DNA of 64,000 nt, from the IMG/VR virus record IMGVR_UViG_3300025815_002670, positions 1 through 64,000 of that record; one strand, 5' to 3'. The notes beneath the pieces are model-generated. The model did not search any database and was not told the origin of the DNA. It worked only from the letters and a program-made list of their open reading frames with translations. Below, in pieces: positions 30,245-38,174 of this stretch. Position numbers and translations under genes: made by a program. The first letter of the stretch is position 1. Each line of letters begins with the position of its first letter. This stretch comes from a virus.

Positions 30245-31607
30245 ATTAGTTGTATTTGATTTAGATGGCGTCTTGGTTGACGCCCGTGAGCTTCACTATG
30301 ATGCTTTAAACCTGGCTTTGGCAGAGGTTGGGGAAGAATATGTTATAAATCGTTCAGAGCACCTCTCTACTTACGATGGACTCTCTACCAGAAAAAAGCT
30401 TGGAATGCTTACTCTCAATAAGGGTTTGCCTGAAAATATGCATGACTTCGTGTGGAGAACAAAGCAGAAAAAGACAGTAGAAATTATCGATGATTTTGCA
30501 CCAGATTTTAGAATACAAAACATACTAAAGAAGTTGAAGTCTGATGGCTACATGGTTGCTTGCGCTACAAATTCTATTAGAGAAACAGCTAAATTACAGT
30601 TAATTAGAAAAGGATTTTTTGAATACATCGATTTTCTTTACACCAATCAAGATGTAAATAAGCCTAAGCCAAGTTCCGAAATCTACATGAGGTGTATGCT
30701 AAAGGCTGATGTAGATCCAAACGAAACTCTTGTTGTAGAAGATTCACATCATGGCAGAAAGGCTGCCCTTAACAGTGGTGCTTACCTTTGTCCTGTTAAG
30801 AATAGTGGCGATGTAACATATGAAAAAATTAATGAGCATATCCAAAATATAAATAAAACCAATATAATAAAGCCAAAGTGGCAAGGTGGTAAAATGAATG
30901 TTCTAATTCCAATGGCCGGCGCCGGCTCTAGATTTCAGAGCGCGGGCTATACTTTTCCAAAACCTCTTATCGAAGTTAGGGGCAAACCCATGATTCAACT
31001 CGTTGTAGAGAATCTAAATATTGACGCTAGGCACATCTTTGTTGTTCAGAAGTCTCATTATGAACAATATAACTTAAAACATCTTTTAAGTCTCATATCT
31101 CCGGGCTGCGAAATAGTTCAAGTAGATGGTATGACTGAAGGTGCAGCTTGTACTACTCTATTAGCAAAACAATTTATAAACAACGATGAGCCTCTAGTAT
31201 TTGCTAATTCTGATCAGTTTCTGGATTGGGACAGCAATGAATTCATGTATTCTATGGAAGCAGATGAAATAGATGGCGGTATGTTAACATTTAAAGCCAC
31301 ACACCCTAAGTGGAGTTTTGCAAAATTAGACGAGTACGGATATGTTTCTGAAGTAGCAGAAAAGAAAACTATCAGTGATATCGCAACAGCAGGAATTTAC
31401 TATTGGAAACATGGTAGAGACTATGTTAAGTACGCTGAACAAATGATAGAAAATAACATAAGATTTAATAATGAATTCTATGTCTGTCCCGTTTTTAATG
31501 AAGCAATAAGCGATGGAAAGAAAATCAAGACTTTCCACTTTGATGGGATGTGGGGTATAGGAACTCCAGAAGACTTAGATTATTTCAACAAATTTCATAA
31601 GAGGTAA
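30237..31607 (+). CDS. HAD phosphatase fused to sugar-phosphate nucleotidyltransferase
   Basis: 456 residues. Residues 1-215 are a HAD domain: FDLDGVLVD at 7-15 with the Asp pair, CATNS, NKPKPSSE and VVEDSHHG. Residues 220-456 are a nucleotidyltransferase: PMAGAGSRFQSAGYTFPKPL near 225-244 and GKPMI, the type of HddC/capsule NDP-sugar synthetases. One polypeptide could remove one phosphate and activate another, as in the heptose pathway. An in-frame ATG at 30895, preceded by GGTGGTAAA, could allow separate synthesis of the second domain. Domain identity is firm, substrate inferred. Confidence 0.85.
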   Translation: MIKLVVFDLDGVLVDARELHYDALNLALAEVGEEYVINRSEHLSTYDGLSTRKKLGMLTLNKGLPENMHDFVWRTKQKKTVEIIDDFAPDFRIQNILKKLKSDGYMVACATNSIRETAKLQLIRKGFFEYIDFLYTNQDVNKPKPSSEIYMRCMLKADVDPNETLVVEDSHHGRKAALNSGAYLCPVKNSGDVTYEKINEHIQNINKTNIIKPKWQGGKMNVLIPMAGAGSRFQSAGYTFPKPLIEVRGKPMIQLVVENLNIDARHIFVVQKSHYEQYNLKHLLSLISPGCEIVQVDGMTEGAACTTLLAKQFINNDEPLVFANSDQFLDWDSNEFMYSMEADEIDGGMLTFKATHPKWSFAKLDEYGYVSEVAEKKTISDIATAGIYYWKHGRDYVKYAEQMIENNIRFNNEFYVCPVFNEAISDGKKIKTFHFDGMWGIGTPEDLDYFNKFHKR

Positions 31608-31610
31608 ATA

Positions 31611-32306
31611 ATGGAACTAAAAGAATTAGAGATCATAGATGCATCACAGAAACTCTATGATGCATTTAATGGGTTCATACTTAGTTCGGACACAAAAGTC
31701 TTTGGGAAACTGTTAGCAAGAACGCTGTTAATGAATCAGGTAAAAGACTTGCCTGGAGACATTGTTGAATGTGGAGTGTTCAAGGGCACAGGGATGCTTT
31801 CTTTTCTTAAACTAAAAAGATTTCTCTGCCCAAACAGTGGCAAAAAAGTTATTGGATTTGATTTTTTTAATTCTGAAGGCTTAGTTGATAGTCTTTCTGG
31901 CCAAGATAAAGAGGCTATGTCTACATTATTTGAAAAGAGAAATTACAAACACGATGCCGAACATGTAAACAAGTTTAAAGATGTAATTTTGAACTTTGGA
32001 TTTGAAGAATATGAGTTTGAACTTGTGCAAGGCGATATTGCATCCACTGCACATTCTTATGTCTCGGAAAGGCCGGGATTTAGAATATCACTTTTATATC
32101 TTGATTTAGATTTAGATGTTCCAACATATGAAACACTTAGCGCCATGTGGGATAGGGTTGTAAAGGGCGGGATTGTAGTGTTTGACGAATATGCTTTTCA
32201 CAAGTGGTCGGAAGCTGCTGGTGTTGATCGATTTTTTTCTGACAAAGAAGTGGAAATTAAAACTTTAAACTATATTTGTCCATCTGCTTATGTTATAAAA
32301 AAATGA
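31611..32306 (+). CDS. TylF/macrocin-type O-methyltransferase-like protein
   Basis: 231 residues. GDIVECGVFKGTGMLSFLKL near 45-64 is the SAM loop of TylF-type enzymes, KVIGFDFF the next acidic strand, and LLYLDLDLDVPTYETL near 163-178 the metal-binding Asp region. VKGGIVVFDEYAF completes the family pattern. Related enzymes O-methylate sugars and need magnesium. It probably methylates a sugar in the glycan or its precursor. Confidence 0.8.
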   Translation: MELKELEIIDASQKLYDAFNGFILSSDTKVFGKLLARTLLMNQVKDLPGDIVECGVFKGTGMLSFLKLKRFLCPNSGKKVIGFDFFNSEGLVDSLSGQDKEAMSTLFEKRNYKHDAEHVNKFKDVILNFGFEEYEFELVQGDIASTAHSYVSERPGFRISLLYLDLDLDVPTYETLSAMWDRVVKGGIVVFDEYAFHKWSEAAGVDRFFSDKEVEIKTLNYICPSAYVIKK

Positions 32307-32758
32307 TTTTAATAGCACACCGTGGAAACACTAATGGACCAAACCCAAAACAAGAAAATAATCCTAAATATATTGACTATGCGATTAAAAAAGGTTATGA
32401 TGTAGAAATAGATGTAAGAGGTTCTTCTTTGTCTGAAATTTATTTGGGACACGACTATGAACAATATAAAGTATCGTTTAATTGGTTAATAAAAAGAATT
32501 AAGAATTTATGGATTCACGCAAAAGACATAGAAGCTTTATACCAGTTTACGGAGCCAGGAATAGAATGGAACTGTTTTTGGCATGAAGAGGACAGGCACA
32601 CATTAACAACACACGGCTATATCTGGGCATATCCAGGTAGCGCTTTGACACATAGATCAATATGCGTAATGCCAGAGGCTGCTCCTACTCAATATACACA
32701 GAGTGAGATACAACTTTGTGCTGGTATTTGTTCAGATTTTATAGAGAAGTATAGATGA
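32303..32758 (+). CDS. Short glycerophosphodiesterase-like protein
   Basis: 151 residues from ATG 32303, which overlaps the preceding stop (ATGA). ILIAHRGNTNGPNPKQENN at 2-20 and GYDVEIDVR near 33-41 match the HRG and ExD motifs of GDPD/PI-PLC-type phosphodiesterases. The protein is shorter than typical members (about 230-250 residues). It could act on a phosphodiester-linked glycan or lipid, or have lost catalytic function. Confidence 0.65.
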   Translation: MILIAHRGNTNGPNPKQENNPKYIDYAIKKGYDVEIDVRGSSLSEIYLGHDYEQYKVSFNWLIKRIKNLWIHAKDIEALYQFTEPGIEWNCFWHEEDRHTLTTHGYIWAYPGSALTHRSICVMPEAAPTQYTQSEIQLCAGICSDFIEKYR

Positions 32759-33435
32759 TTTTATCTTGGCAACAAATACCATCAACATTAATCTCTGAAA
32801 TCATGTGTCATAATTTTGACGGGGTGGTTCTAGACACAGAACACGGATGCTACAGTAATGAAACTCTTTATTCTTGTATTCAAGTAATAAAACGCTCAGG
32901 AAAAAAATGCTTTGTGCGCTTGACAGAAATTTCAAATACTTTAATAAGATATTGTCTGGATGCTGGTGTAGACGGGCTTATTTTTTCAACCGTGGAAACA
33001 AAAGAACAGTGTAAAAAAATAGTTGAATATTGTTATTATTCTCCAAAGGGCAAAAGAGGATTAGGTCTCGTTCGTCAAAACATGTGGGGAGAAAAGTGTT
33101 TGATCCAGCCAGAACCGATAATCATTCCACAGATTGAGACAAAAAATGCCATTGATAATATAAAAGACATAATAAACTTTAATTTTGATTACTACCTGAT
33201 AGGACCATATGATCTATCTTTATCTTTAAATACTCCAGGAATGTTTGACAACTCACAATTTAAGCGTTATATTAATGAAGTTAACAGCAAGATTCCTAAA
33301 GAAAATTTAGCAGTCCATATTCCTAGCGATATTAAGGAACAAATTAATAAATATGAAGGATATGGAATAAAGTGCTTAGGAATGGACACTGTAGCGATAT
33401 TAGAATTTAATAAAGAGAGTAAAAAGTATGCTTAA
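32755..33435 (+). CDS. HpcH/HpaI-family aldolase
   Basis: 226 residues. FDGVVLDTEHG near 20-30, CFVRLTE, VDGLIFSTVET, SPKGKRGLG, IIPQIET with its metal-binding Glu, and LIGPYDLSLSL with its Asp are all in the family order. HpaI-type aldolases join pyruvate to an aldehyde to give 2-keto-3-deoxy acids. In this cassette it could make a 3-deoxy-ulosonic acid for the CMP-sugar synthetase-like enzyme, which would explain the lack of NeuB; this link is a hypothesis. Overlaps both neighbours. Confidence 0.85.
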   Translation: MILSWQQIPSTLISEIMCHNFDGVVLDTEHGCYSNETLYSCIQVIKRSGKKCFVRLTEISNTLIRYCLDAGVDGLIFSTVETKEQCKKIVEYCYYSPKGKRGLGLVRQNMWGEKCLIQPEPIIIPQIETKNAIDNIKDIINFNFDYYLIGPYDLSLSLNTPGMFDNSQFKRYINEVNSKIPKENLAVHIPSDIKEQINKYEGYGIKCLGMDTVAILEFNKESKKYA

Positions 33436-34405
33436 TTTTGAAAACATTGGTCAAAGATTCGTCGATGTTGTGCACTCAGAAGAGTGGGCAGAACTACAAG
33501 AAAAGTTTAATCATTCTGACGATATTTATGTCTTAGGTCATGGCGGAAATTTAGCAATTGCCGACCACGCTGCTGTAGATATTACAAGATTATCAAACGG
33601 GACCAAGAATGCTATGTGTCCAGGTAGCGCTGTTGTTGCCACATCTTTAATCAATGACACTAGTTTTGATCAGTGGATGGTTTCATGGTTATCATCCAGA
33701 ACATCTACAAGAACAAAAAGGCAAATGAAAAAGTCACTAGTTCTTGGAGTGTCTTCTTCTGGTTCCTCAAAAGACGTACTAAAAGCGCTGCAATGGGCGA
33801 AAGAACACGGAATGAACATCGCCATGATCACTTCAAAAGATATACCACTTCAAATTTCAGGTTTAACTAAGGTGATTTTAGGTGCTGAATACTATCATAC
33901 AGCAGAAGTTCTAACACTACTTTTAACTTATCAATTGACTCATGGCTCTGGTCATGTTTGTCCTCCTATTGGGAAGAACAGTCCACAAGAATTGGAAAAC
34001 CTAAACTGGAAGGGTGGAAAGATTCGAGAACACAGTTATCCTGATGAGACGATAAATATTGGTGTAGATTTTGATAGAGTCATACATAAGTGTTCTAAAG
34101 GTTATTACGATGGGACAATTTATGATGATCCGGTTGACGGAGCAGAAGAATTACTTAAGCAATTGTCGGAGAAATATACTGTAATTATTTATACTTGCAA
34201 AGCTAGGAAGGATCGAGGATTAGTCAACGGAAAAACTGGTACGGAGCTAGTTTGGGACTGGCTATGTGAGCATGGATATAATAAATATATCTCAAAAGTT
34301 ACTGCTGAAAAGCCAAGAGCAGTCTGCTACATTGATGATAAAGCAGTTAGGTTTGAAACTACAAGTAAAACAATTGAAGAACTAAAGGCTTTGGGAATTT
34401 TATAG
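33428..34405 (+). CDS. SIS-domain isomerase (GmhA-like) fused to a HAD-like domain
   Basis: 325 residues. Residues 1-190 form a SIS domain: LGHGGNLAIADHAAVD near 36-51 and SSSGSSKDVLKALQWAKEHG near 107-126 recall phosphoheptose isomerase GmhA. Residues 208-325 are HAD-like: IGVDFDRVIHK, YTCKARKDRG and AVCYIDDKAVRF, with the Asp pair as DFD. The union joins steps that are separate proteins (isomerase and phosphatase) in the bacterial heptose route. Substrate inferred. Confidence 0.8.
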   Translation: MLNFENIGQRFVDVVHSEEWAELQEKFNHSDDIYVLGHGGNLAIADHAAVDITRLSNGTKNAMCPGSAVVATSLINDTSFDQWMVSWLSSRTSTRTKRQMKKSLVLGVSSSGSSKDVLKALQWAKEHGMNIAMITSKDIPLQISGLTKVILGAEYYHTAEVLTLLLTYQLTHGSGHVCPPIGKNSPQELENLNWKGGKIREHSYPDETINIGVDFDRVIHKCSKGYYDGTIYDDPVDGAEELLKQLSEKYTVIIYTCKARKDRGLVNGKTGTELVWDWLCEHGYNKYISKVTAEKPRAVCYIDDKAVRFETTSKTIEELKALGIL

Positions 34406-34406
34406 T

Positions 34407-35231
34407 ATGAAAATACTAGTAACAGGGTATAAAGGCTACATCGGAAGCCACCTATTCCGTGCTCTAGATAATGGAATAAATGTCGTACACGGCATCGATC
34501 TCAAAGACGGGAATGATATTCTACACAACCTTCCAGATTCGTCTTATGACGTAGTTTTCCACATGGCAGCACTCCCACGGGTTCAGTTTTCTGTAGAGCA
34601 ACCATCTTACACTTTTCGTCATAATGTTTATGCAACATCTGTTCTTCTCGAATGGGCTAAGAACCATAACGTAAAGAGAGTAATTTTCTCCTCTTCATCG
34701 GCAATTTACGGCGACGGAGAAGGCCCGAACTCTCCTTATGGTCTACACAAGTTGCTGTCAGAACAAGAGTGTCTCCTATATTCAAAGATCTATGACTTGG
34801 ACACAGTAAGTCTTCGTTACTTCAATGTTTATTCGGAGGACCAGGAATATGGAGGTTCATATTCAACAGTCGTAAGCGCTTGGATGGAAATGGTTCGCCA
34901 AGGGAAACCTTTACGCATTGACGGAGACGGCGAACAAACAAGAGACTTTATTCACGTTGACGACATTGTGAAGGCAAACATTTTTTGTATGAATCACAAA
35001 GAAAACTTTAATGGACAATTCTATGATGTTGGTAGCGGAGATGTTTATTCATTAAACAATATAAAAAGTTTGATTCAAATGGAAAGAAGAGTTTCATTTT
35101 ATAATGGACCGAGAAGGGCAGGAGATGTTCTTCACACGAGAATGACCGAAAAAAATCTTATGACTTTGGGCTGGGAGCCCACAAAGAATTTTGAAGAAGA
35201 AATAAAGAACTATTTCAAGGAGCAAAAATGA
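34407..35231 (+). CDS. NAD-dependent sugar epimerase/dehydratase
   Basis: 274 residues. VTGYKGYIGSHLFRAL at 5-20 is the Gly-rich NAD loop, HMAALPRVQFSVEQP the AA strand, SSSSAIYGDG the catalytic Ser, and YGLHK the YxxxK pair. RYFNVYSEDQ and RDFIHVDDI are typical of GalE-like extended SDRs. Codon use changes back to the GC-richer style at its start, so it may belong to the older phage part of the cluster. It ends the glycan region. Confidence 0.9.
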   Translation: MKILVTGYKGYIGSHLFRALDNGINVVHGIDLKDGNDILHNLPDSSYDVVFHMAALPRVQFSVEQPSYTFRHNVYATSVLLEWAKNHNVKRVIFSSSSAIYGDGEGPNSPYGLHKLLSEQECLLYSKIYDLDTVSLRYFNVYSEDQEYGGSYSTVVSAWMEMVRQGKPLRIDGDGEQTRDFIHVDDIVKANIFCMNHKENFNGQFYDVGSGDVYSLNNIKSLIQMERRVSFYNGPRRAGDVLHTRMTEKNLMTLGWEPTKNFEEEIKNYFKEQK

Positions 35232-35422
35232 AAGATATGTATTTAACAGACCAAGCGCTCGCAGCCCTAATGATGGCGCTACAGAAGTCCCTAATGGAGC
35301 AGTCAGATATTGTTCCGGTCCTTAAGGGCTTCAAGTTCCGCCTTTCAGACCAGGGTTTGGTCGTTTTGAACCCGCCTCTTGTAAAGATGGGGCATAATTT
35401 TGATGAAGAAGGGGAGGAATGA
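35228..35422 (+). CDS. Small conserved phage protein
   Basis: 64 residues. LTDQALAALMMALQKSLMEQ followed by SDIVPVLKGFKF and VLNPP resembles a short protein conserved in T4-related cyanophages and marine phages. Function unknown. AAGGAGC directly precedes the start. Confidence 0.7.
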   Translation: MKDMYLTDQALAALMMALQKSLMEQSDIVPVLKGFKFRLSDQGLVVLNPPLVKMGHNFDEEGEE

Positions 35423-35423
35423 C

Positions 35424-35678
35424 TTGCCGCGTTATACTTATAGGTGCGATGCTTGTGCCGAGTATTTCGAAGTCTTCCATTCCATTCACGACCGTTTAAC
35501 TGATTGCAAGTGCGGCAGTGAGGGTTCTCTAAAAAGAGTTCCTTCACTGCCTTTTCGTGTTTCCGTAAACCAGGGCTCTCAAAAGCCTGGTGAAGTCGTT
35601 AGAGAGTTTATCGAAGACACAAGGAGAGAAATCGAAGAGGAAAAAAGAAATATGAAGGGTGATCTTAATGATGTTTGA
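35424..35678 (+). CDS. FmdB-type zinc-ribbon protein
   Basis: 84 residues from TTG 35424, chosen because GGGAGG lies at 35411-35416; an in-frame ATG at 35400 would overlap the preceding gene. PRYTYRCDACAEYFEVFHSI, then CKCGSEGSLKRVPSLPF, is the pattern of FmdB-type zinc ribbons, with CxxC and CxC pairs. Such small proteins are often called putative regulators. The acidic/basic C-terminal helix is not part of the ribbon. Confidence 0.75.
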   Translation: MPRYTYRCDACAEYFEVFHSIHDRLTDCKCGSEGSLKRVPSLPFRVSVNQGSQKPGEVVREFIEDTRREIEEEKRNMKGDLNDV

Positions 35679-36012
35679 GGTTTTTATTGTTGTTTGTATC
35701 TTGTCTCTTGCTGTAAATGCGGGCGGGGCTTGGTACCTTAGAAATGTTTTGAGGAACTTTTATGATATGACCTCAAATATGAAAGACCTAACCGAAGAGG
35801 TTATGGACTTTGACGAGCACCTAAACCAAGTTCACGAAATGGAAATGTTCTATGGCGACGAGATTCTTGGCGGCCTAATCGCTCACTCCCGAGCCCTCCG
35901 TGACACACTGGAGGACTTTGCCGACATCTATGCCCTCATTGACGAGGACTATGACGAGGTTGAGGAGGATGAAACAGAGGAGGTGCCTGATGATGCCGAA
36001 GCCGATGCCTAA
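35668..36012 (+). CDS. Membrane-anchored acidic protein
   Basis: 114 residues; ATG 35668 preferred over GTG 35659 for spacing from AAGGGTGA. One N-terminal hydrophobic segment near 4-24 (FIVVCILSLAVNAGGAWYL) is followed by a helical acidic region and an acidic tail. Similar small anchored proteins accompany gp55-like genes in marine phages in my recollection; function unknown. Its 3' end overlaps the sigma factor gene by 23 bases, and AGAGGAGG for that gene lies inside it. Confidence 0.65.
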   Translation: MMFEVFIVVCILSLAVNAGGAWYLRNVLRNFYDMTSNMKDLTEEVMDFDEHLNQVHEMEMFYGDEILGGLIAHSRALRDTLEDFADIYALIDEDYDEVEEDETEEVPDDAEADA

Positions 36013-36694
36013 GAGAAGTCGTAGAAGAGGAAGACTTTATTTTACCGAAGAGCACGAAGACGCAATAGTGAGGTATGTCGCCTCCAACTGCATAAAAGAG
36101 CGATCAGAACTTTACAACGAACTTATTGGTCCAGCGTTCAGTGAGATGGTCGACAAGATCGTTTACACCTACAAGTTTACAACTTTACCGAATATTGAGA
36201 CGCTACAAGACGAGTGCAAGATCTACCTCGTAACGATCCTGCCAAAGTACAACAAGCAGAAGTCAAAGGCGTTCTCTTATTTTTCAGTCATTACAAAGAA
36301 CTGGTTTATTCACAAGGTTAAGAAGCAAGGCAAGAAACGCAGAACTGAGATGGAGATCATCGAGGAACTACCAAAAGAACTGGAACTCAAATACCTCTCA
36401 ACCAGTAACCCCTATCCAAAGAAGAGGGAGCACGAGGAGTTTTTCAACCACCTTATGACCGAGATCAACTCTTGGGAAGACGAGAAACTGAAAGAGAACG
36501 AAGAGAAAGTTTTGAACGCCATTAAGATACTTTTTGACTCTGCTAACGACATAGAAATTTTCAACAAGAAAGCTATTTACTTATACCTACGAGAGATAAC
36601 TGGCTTAAATACAAAGCAAGTTGTCAGCAACCTTAATAGAATGCGTGTTAAATATGTAGTATTTAAGGAAAAGTGGGATGAGGGTGAAATGTGA
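35990..36694 (+). CDS. Late sigma factor, gp55-like
   Basis: 234 residues; ATG 35990 chosen from AGAGGAGG at 35976-35983, with ATG 35993 equally possible. LQDECKIYLVTILPKYNKQ followed by SKAFSYFSVITKNWFIHKVKK (about 85-125) has the look of sigma region 2, as in gp55-type late factors of T4-related phages. T4 gp55 is about 185 residues. Such factors direct host RNA polymerase to late promoters with the sliding clamp. The ACTAYTTAY boxes in this window are candidate targets; that link is inferred. Confidence 0.7.
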   Translation: MMPKPMPKRSRRRGRLYFTEEHEDAIVRYVASNCIKERSELYNELIGPAFSEMVDKIVYTYKFTTLPNIETLQDECKIYLVTILPKYNKQKSKAFSYFSVITKNWFIHKVKKQGKKRRTEMEIIEELPKELELKYLSTSNPYPKKREHEEFFNHLMTEINSWEDEKLKENEEKVLNAIKILFDSANDIEIFNKKAIYLYLREITGLNTKQVVSNLNRMRVKYVVFKEKWDEGEM

Positions 36695-36975
36695 AAGATC
36701 TTGAGACATACCTCGAAACAGCCATAGACAACGTTCAAAATGACCGAGAGGTCACCAGAGAGCTTCTGGACGACGTGATGCGTTACCTCGCTAAAGACGA
36801 ACAGAGACACGCACAGGTCGGTGCGGTGGCTGCTAAGTATGTTGAGACGCTTCAGAGGAGCAACGAACAACTGGTTAAGATCGCCAGCCTCGTTCACAAG
36901 CAGCAGTCAGGCGATGTTGGCCTGTCTGACAAGGACAAGGCTGATATCTTCGATCTGTTGCAGGAGGAGGGCTGA
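36691..36975 (+). CDS. Small helical protein next to the late sigma factor
   Basis: 94 residues from GTG 36691. Wholly helical and charged (YLETAIDNVQNDREVTRELL, VAAKYVETLQRSNEQLVKI). It ends with KADIFDLLQEEG. T4-type late transcription also needs a small coactivator, gp33, but no residue pattern here proves that role. Translationally coupled on both sides. Confidence 0.6.
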   Translation: MKDLETYLETAIDNVQNDREVTRELLDDVMRYLAKDEQRHAQVGAVAAKYVETLQRSNEQLVKIASLVHKQQSGDVGLSDKDKADIFDLLQEEG

Positions 36976-38174
36976 TGGCAACCGGGTTTCCTACAATAAC
37001 CCCCGAACAAGTAAAAGAGTTTGTCGATGGACTTGGAGACTCGCTTGGGGTAGACGTAGCCGATCCGATCCTTAACCCTGGAATGATCATAGACAACCAA
37101 AAGGCGGTCTATGATGAACTGGTCAGCAATGCGTATGCAACAGACAAGTTCAAGAATGTCCTAAACTTCAAAGCCATTGTTCTTTGGAAACTCAAAACAC
37201 AGTCAGAGTTTTCTTTATTTTCTGCTCTACGAAGTTTGCTTCCTTTCCTTAACAGCCAGGGCTCTGAATCGTCAATCTTCTTCATTTGCTACATACCAGA
37301 ACTTCACGCCACAATGACAAACCCGCTTTATTTTGCTGGGGATCAACAGGAATACCTAAGGCGCATACTTCGGTTCCCATCTTTCCAAATAAGTTCTGTA
37401 GCGGACAAGACCAACAAAAGTTTGTTAGAAGAGTGCCAAGAGGGATCCGTGGTAAATGTCCGTTTCACTGACAGCAACAGAAGGCTTGGGTATGTAACAG
37501 AACTCGTAACAGAGGGAAACTGGTCAGAAGCGTTAAAGAATTCTGGAGTCTCTGATTCTTCACAGGTTTTTACCTCTGGGGATGCAGTCGTTTCCGAAGA
37601 CGCGGTAGCTTTTTACAATAGGTTGAGATCATCCGGCGCTTTTCAGGGTTATAGTGATGCAATGCTTATGGCTTTGACAGCAAACGCACAAGCAGAGTCC
37701 AACTTCTACTCTAACGCCGCAGGAGACGCCAGGTCGCCAGGTAATAAAGACTATCCTAAGACAATCAGAACGGCCAACGGAACAAATGGAGCAGAAGCAA
37801 ACTATTGTTCTTTCGGATACTTTCAGTTGAACATTTGCCCAGACACAGCAGAGGGCTCTTTGTTTATTGATTTTTTTGGTTTAGATAGGAACAACCCGCA
37901 AGAGGTGCTTGATGCAATTACGAACGAAGAAAAACAGTTTCAATTTATGGCGAACAGATTAACAAAAATCGGAACAATTTCTAAATACTTAACTCAAGAA
38001 GTCGCAGATGGTCTCAGTGAAGAAGAGACTGCCGCTTTCTACGGCGGACTTATCGCAAGAGACTTTGAGAGGTGCGCAGGGTGTGCAGACGGCGGCTCAA
38101 AAAATCAACAAAGACAAGAACTTGCAGCAGCACTCTACAGAGAGTTGAGACAAGAGAGCGAGGCTAACGCATAA
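36975..38174 (+). CDS. Baseplate-type lysozyme/transglycosylase protein
   Basis: 399 residues. The first 200 residues form a beta-rich domain that suits a tail hub or OB domain. From about 205, LRSSGAFQGYSDAMLMAL, then NAQAESNFYSNAAGD near 235-249 and SFGYFQLNI near 275 match phage tail lysozymes with a catalytic Glu in the AQAES segment. It would thin the cell wall during infection, as gp5 does in T4. It opens the baseplate gene block, with its start overlapping the preceding stop. Confidence 0.75.
   Translation: MATGFPTITPEQVKEFVDGLGDSLGVDVADPILNPGMIIDNQKAVYDELVSNAYATDKFKNVLNFKAIVLWKLKTQSEFSLFSALRSLLPFLNSQGSESSIFFICYIPELHATMTNPLYFAGDQQEYLRRILRFPSFQISSVADKTNKSLLEECQEGSVVNVRFTDSNRRLGYVTELVTEGNWSEALKNSGVSDSSQVFTSGDAVVSEDAVAFYNRLRSSGAFQGYSDAMLMALTANAQAESNFYSNAAGDARSPGNKDYPKTIRTANGTNGAEANYCSFGYFQLNICPDTAEGSLFIDFFGLDRNNPQEVLDAITNEEKQFQFMANRLTKIGTISKYLTQEVADGLSEEETAAFYGGLIARDFERCAGCADGGSKNQQRQELAAALYRELRQESEANA

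Larger units (their letters stand above)
21500..34406. other. AT-rich glycan-synthesis island
   Basis: By eye, codon use changes sharply near 21.5 kb: genes before use many C- and G-ending codons, genes from 21579 to 34405 use mostly A- and T-ending codons, and from 34407 the earlier style returns for about 550 bases. The block holds glycosyltransferases, sugar-nucleotide enzymes, methyltransferases and cupins with tight overlaps. Acquisition as a unit is inferred. No transposase, integrase or flanking repeat was seen. Confidence 0.6.

Noticed and set aside
36691-36975. gp33-like late coactivator
   Set aside because: Only position next to the sigma factor supports it; no gp33 motif could be recognised.
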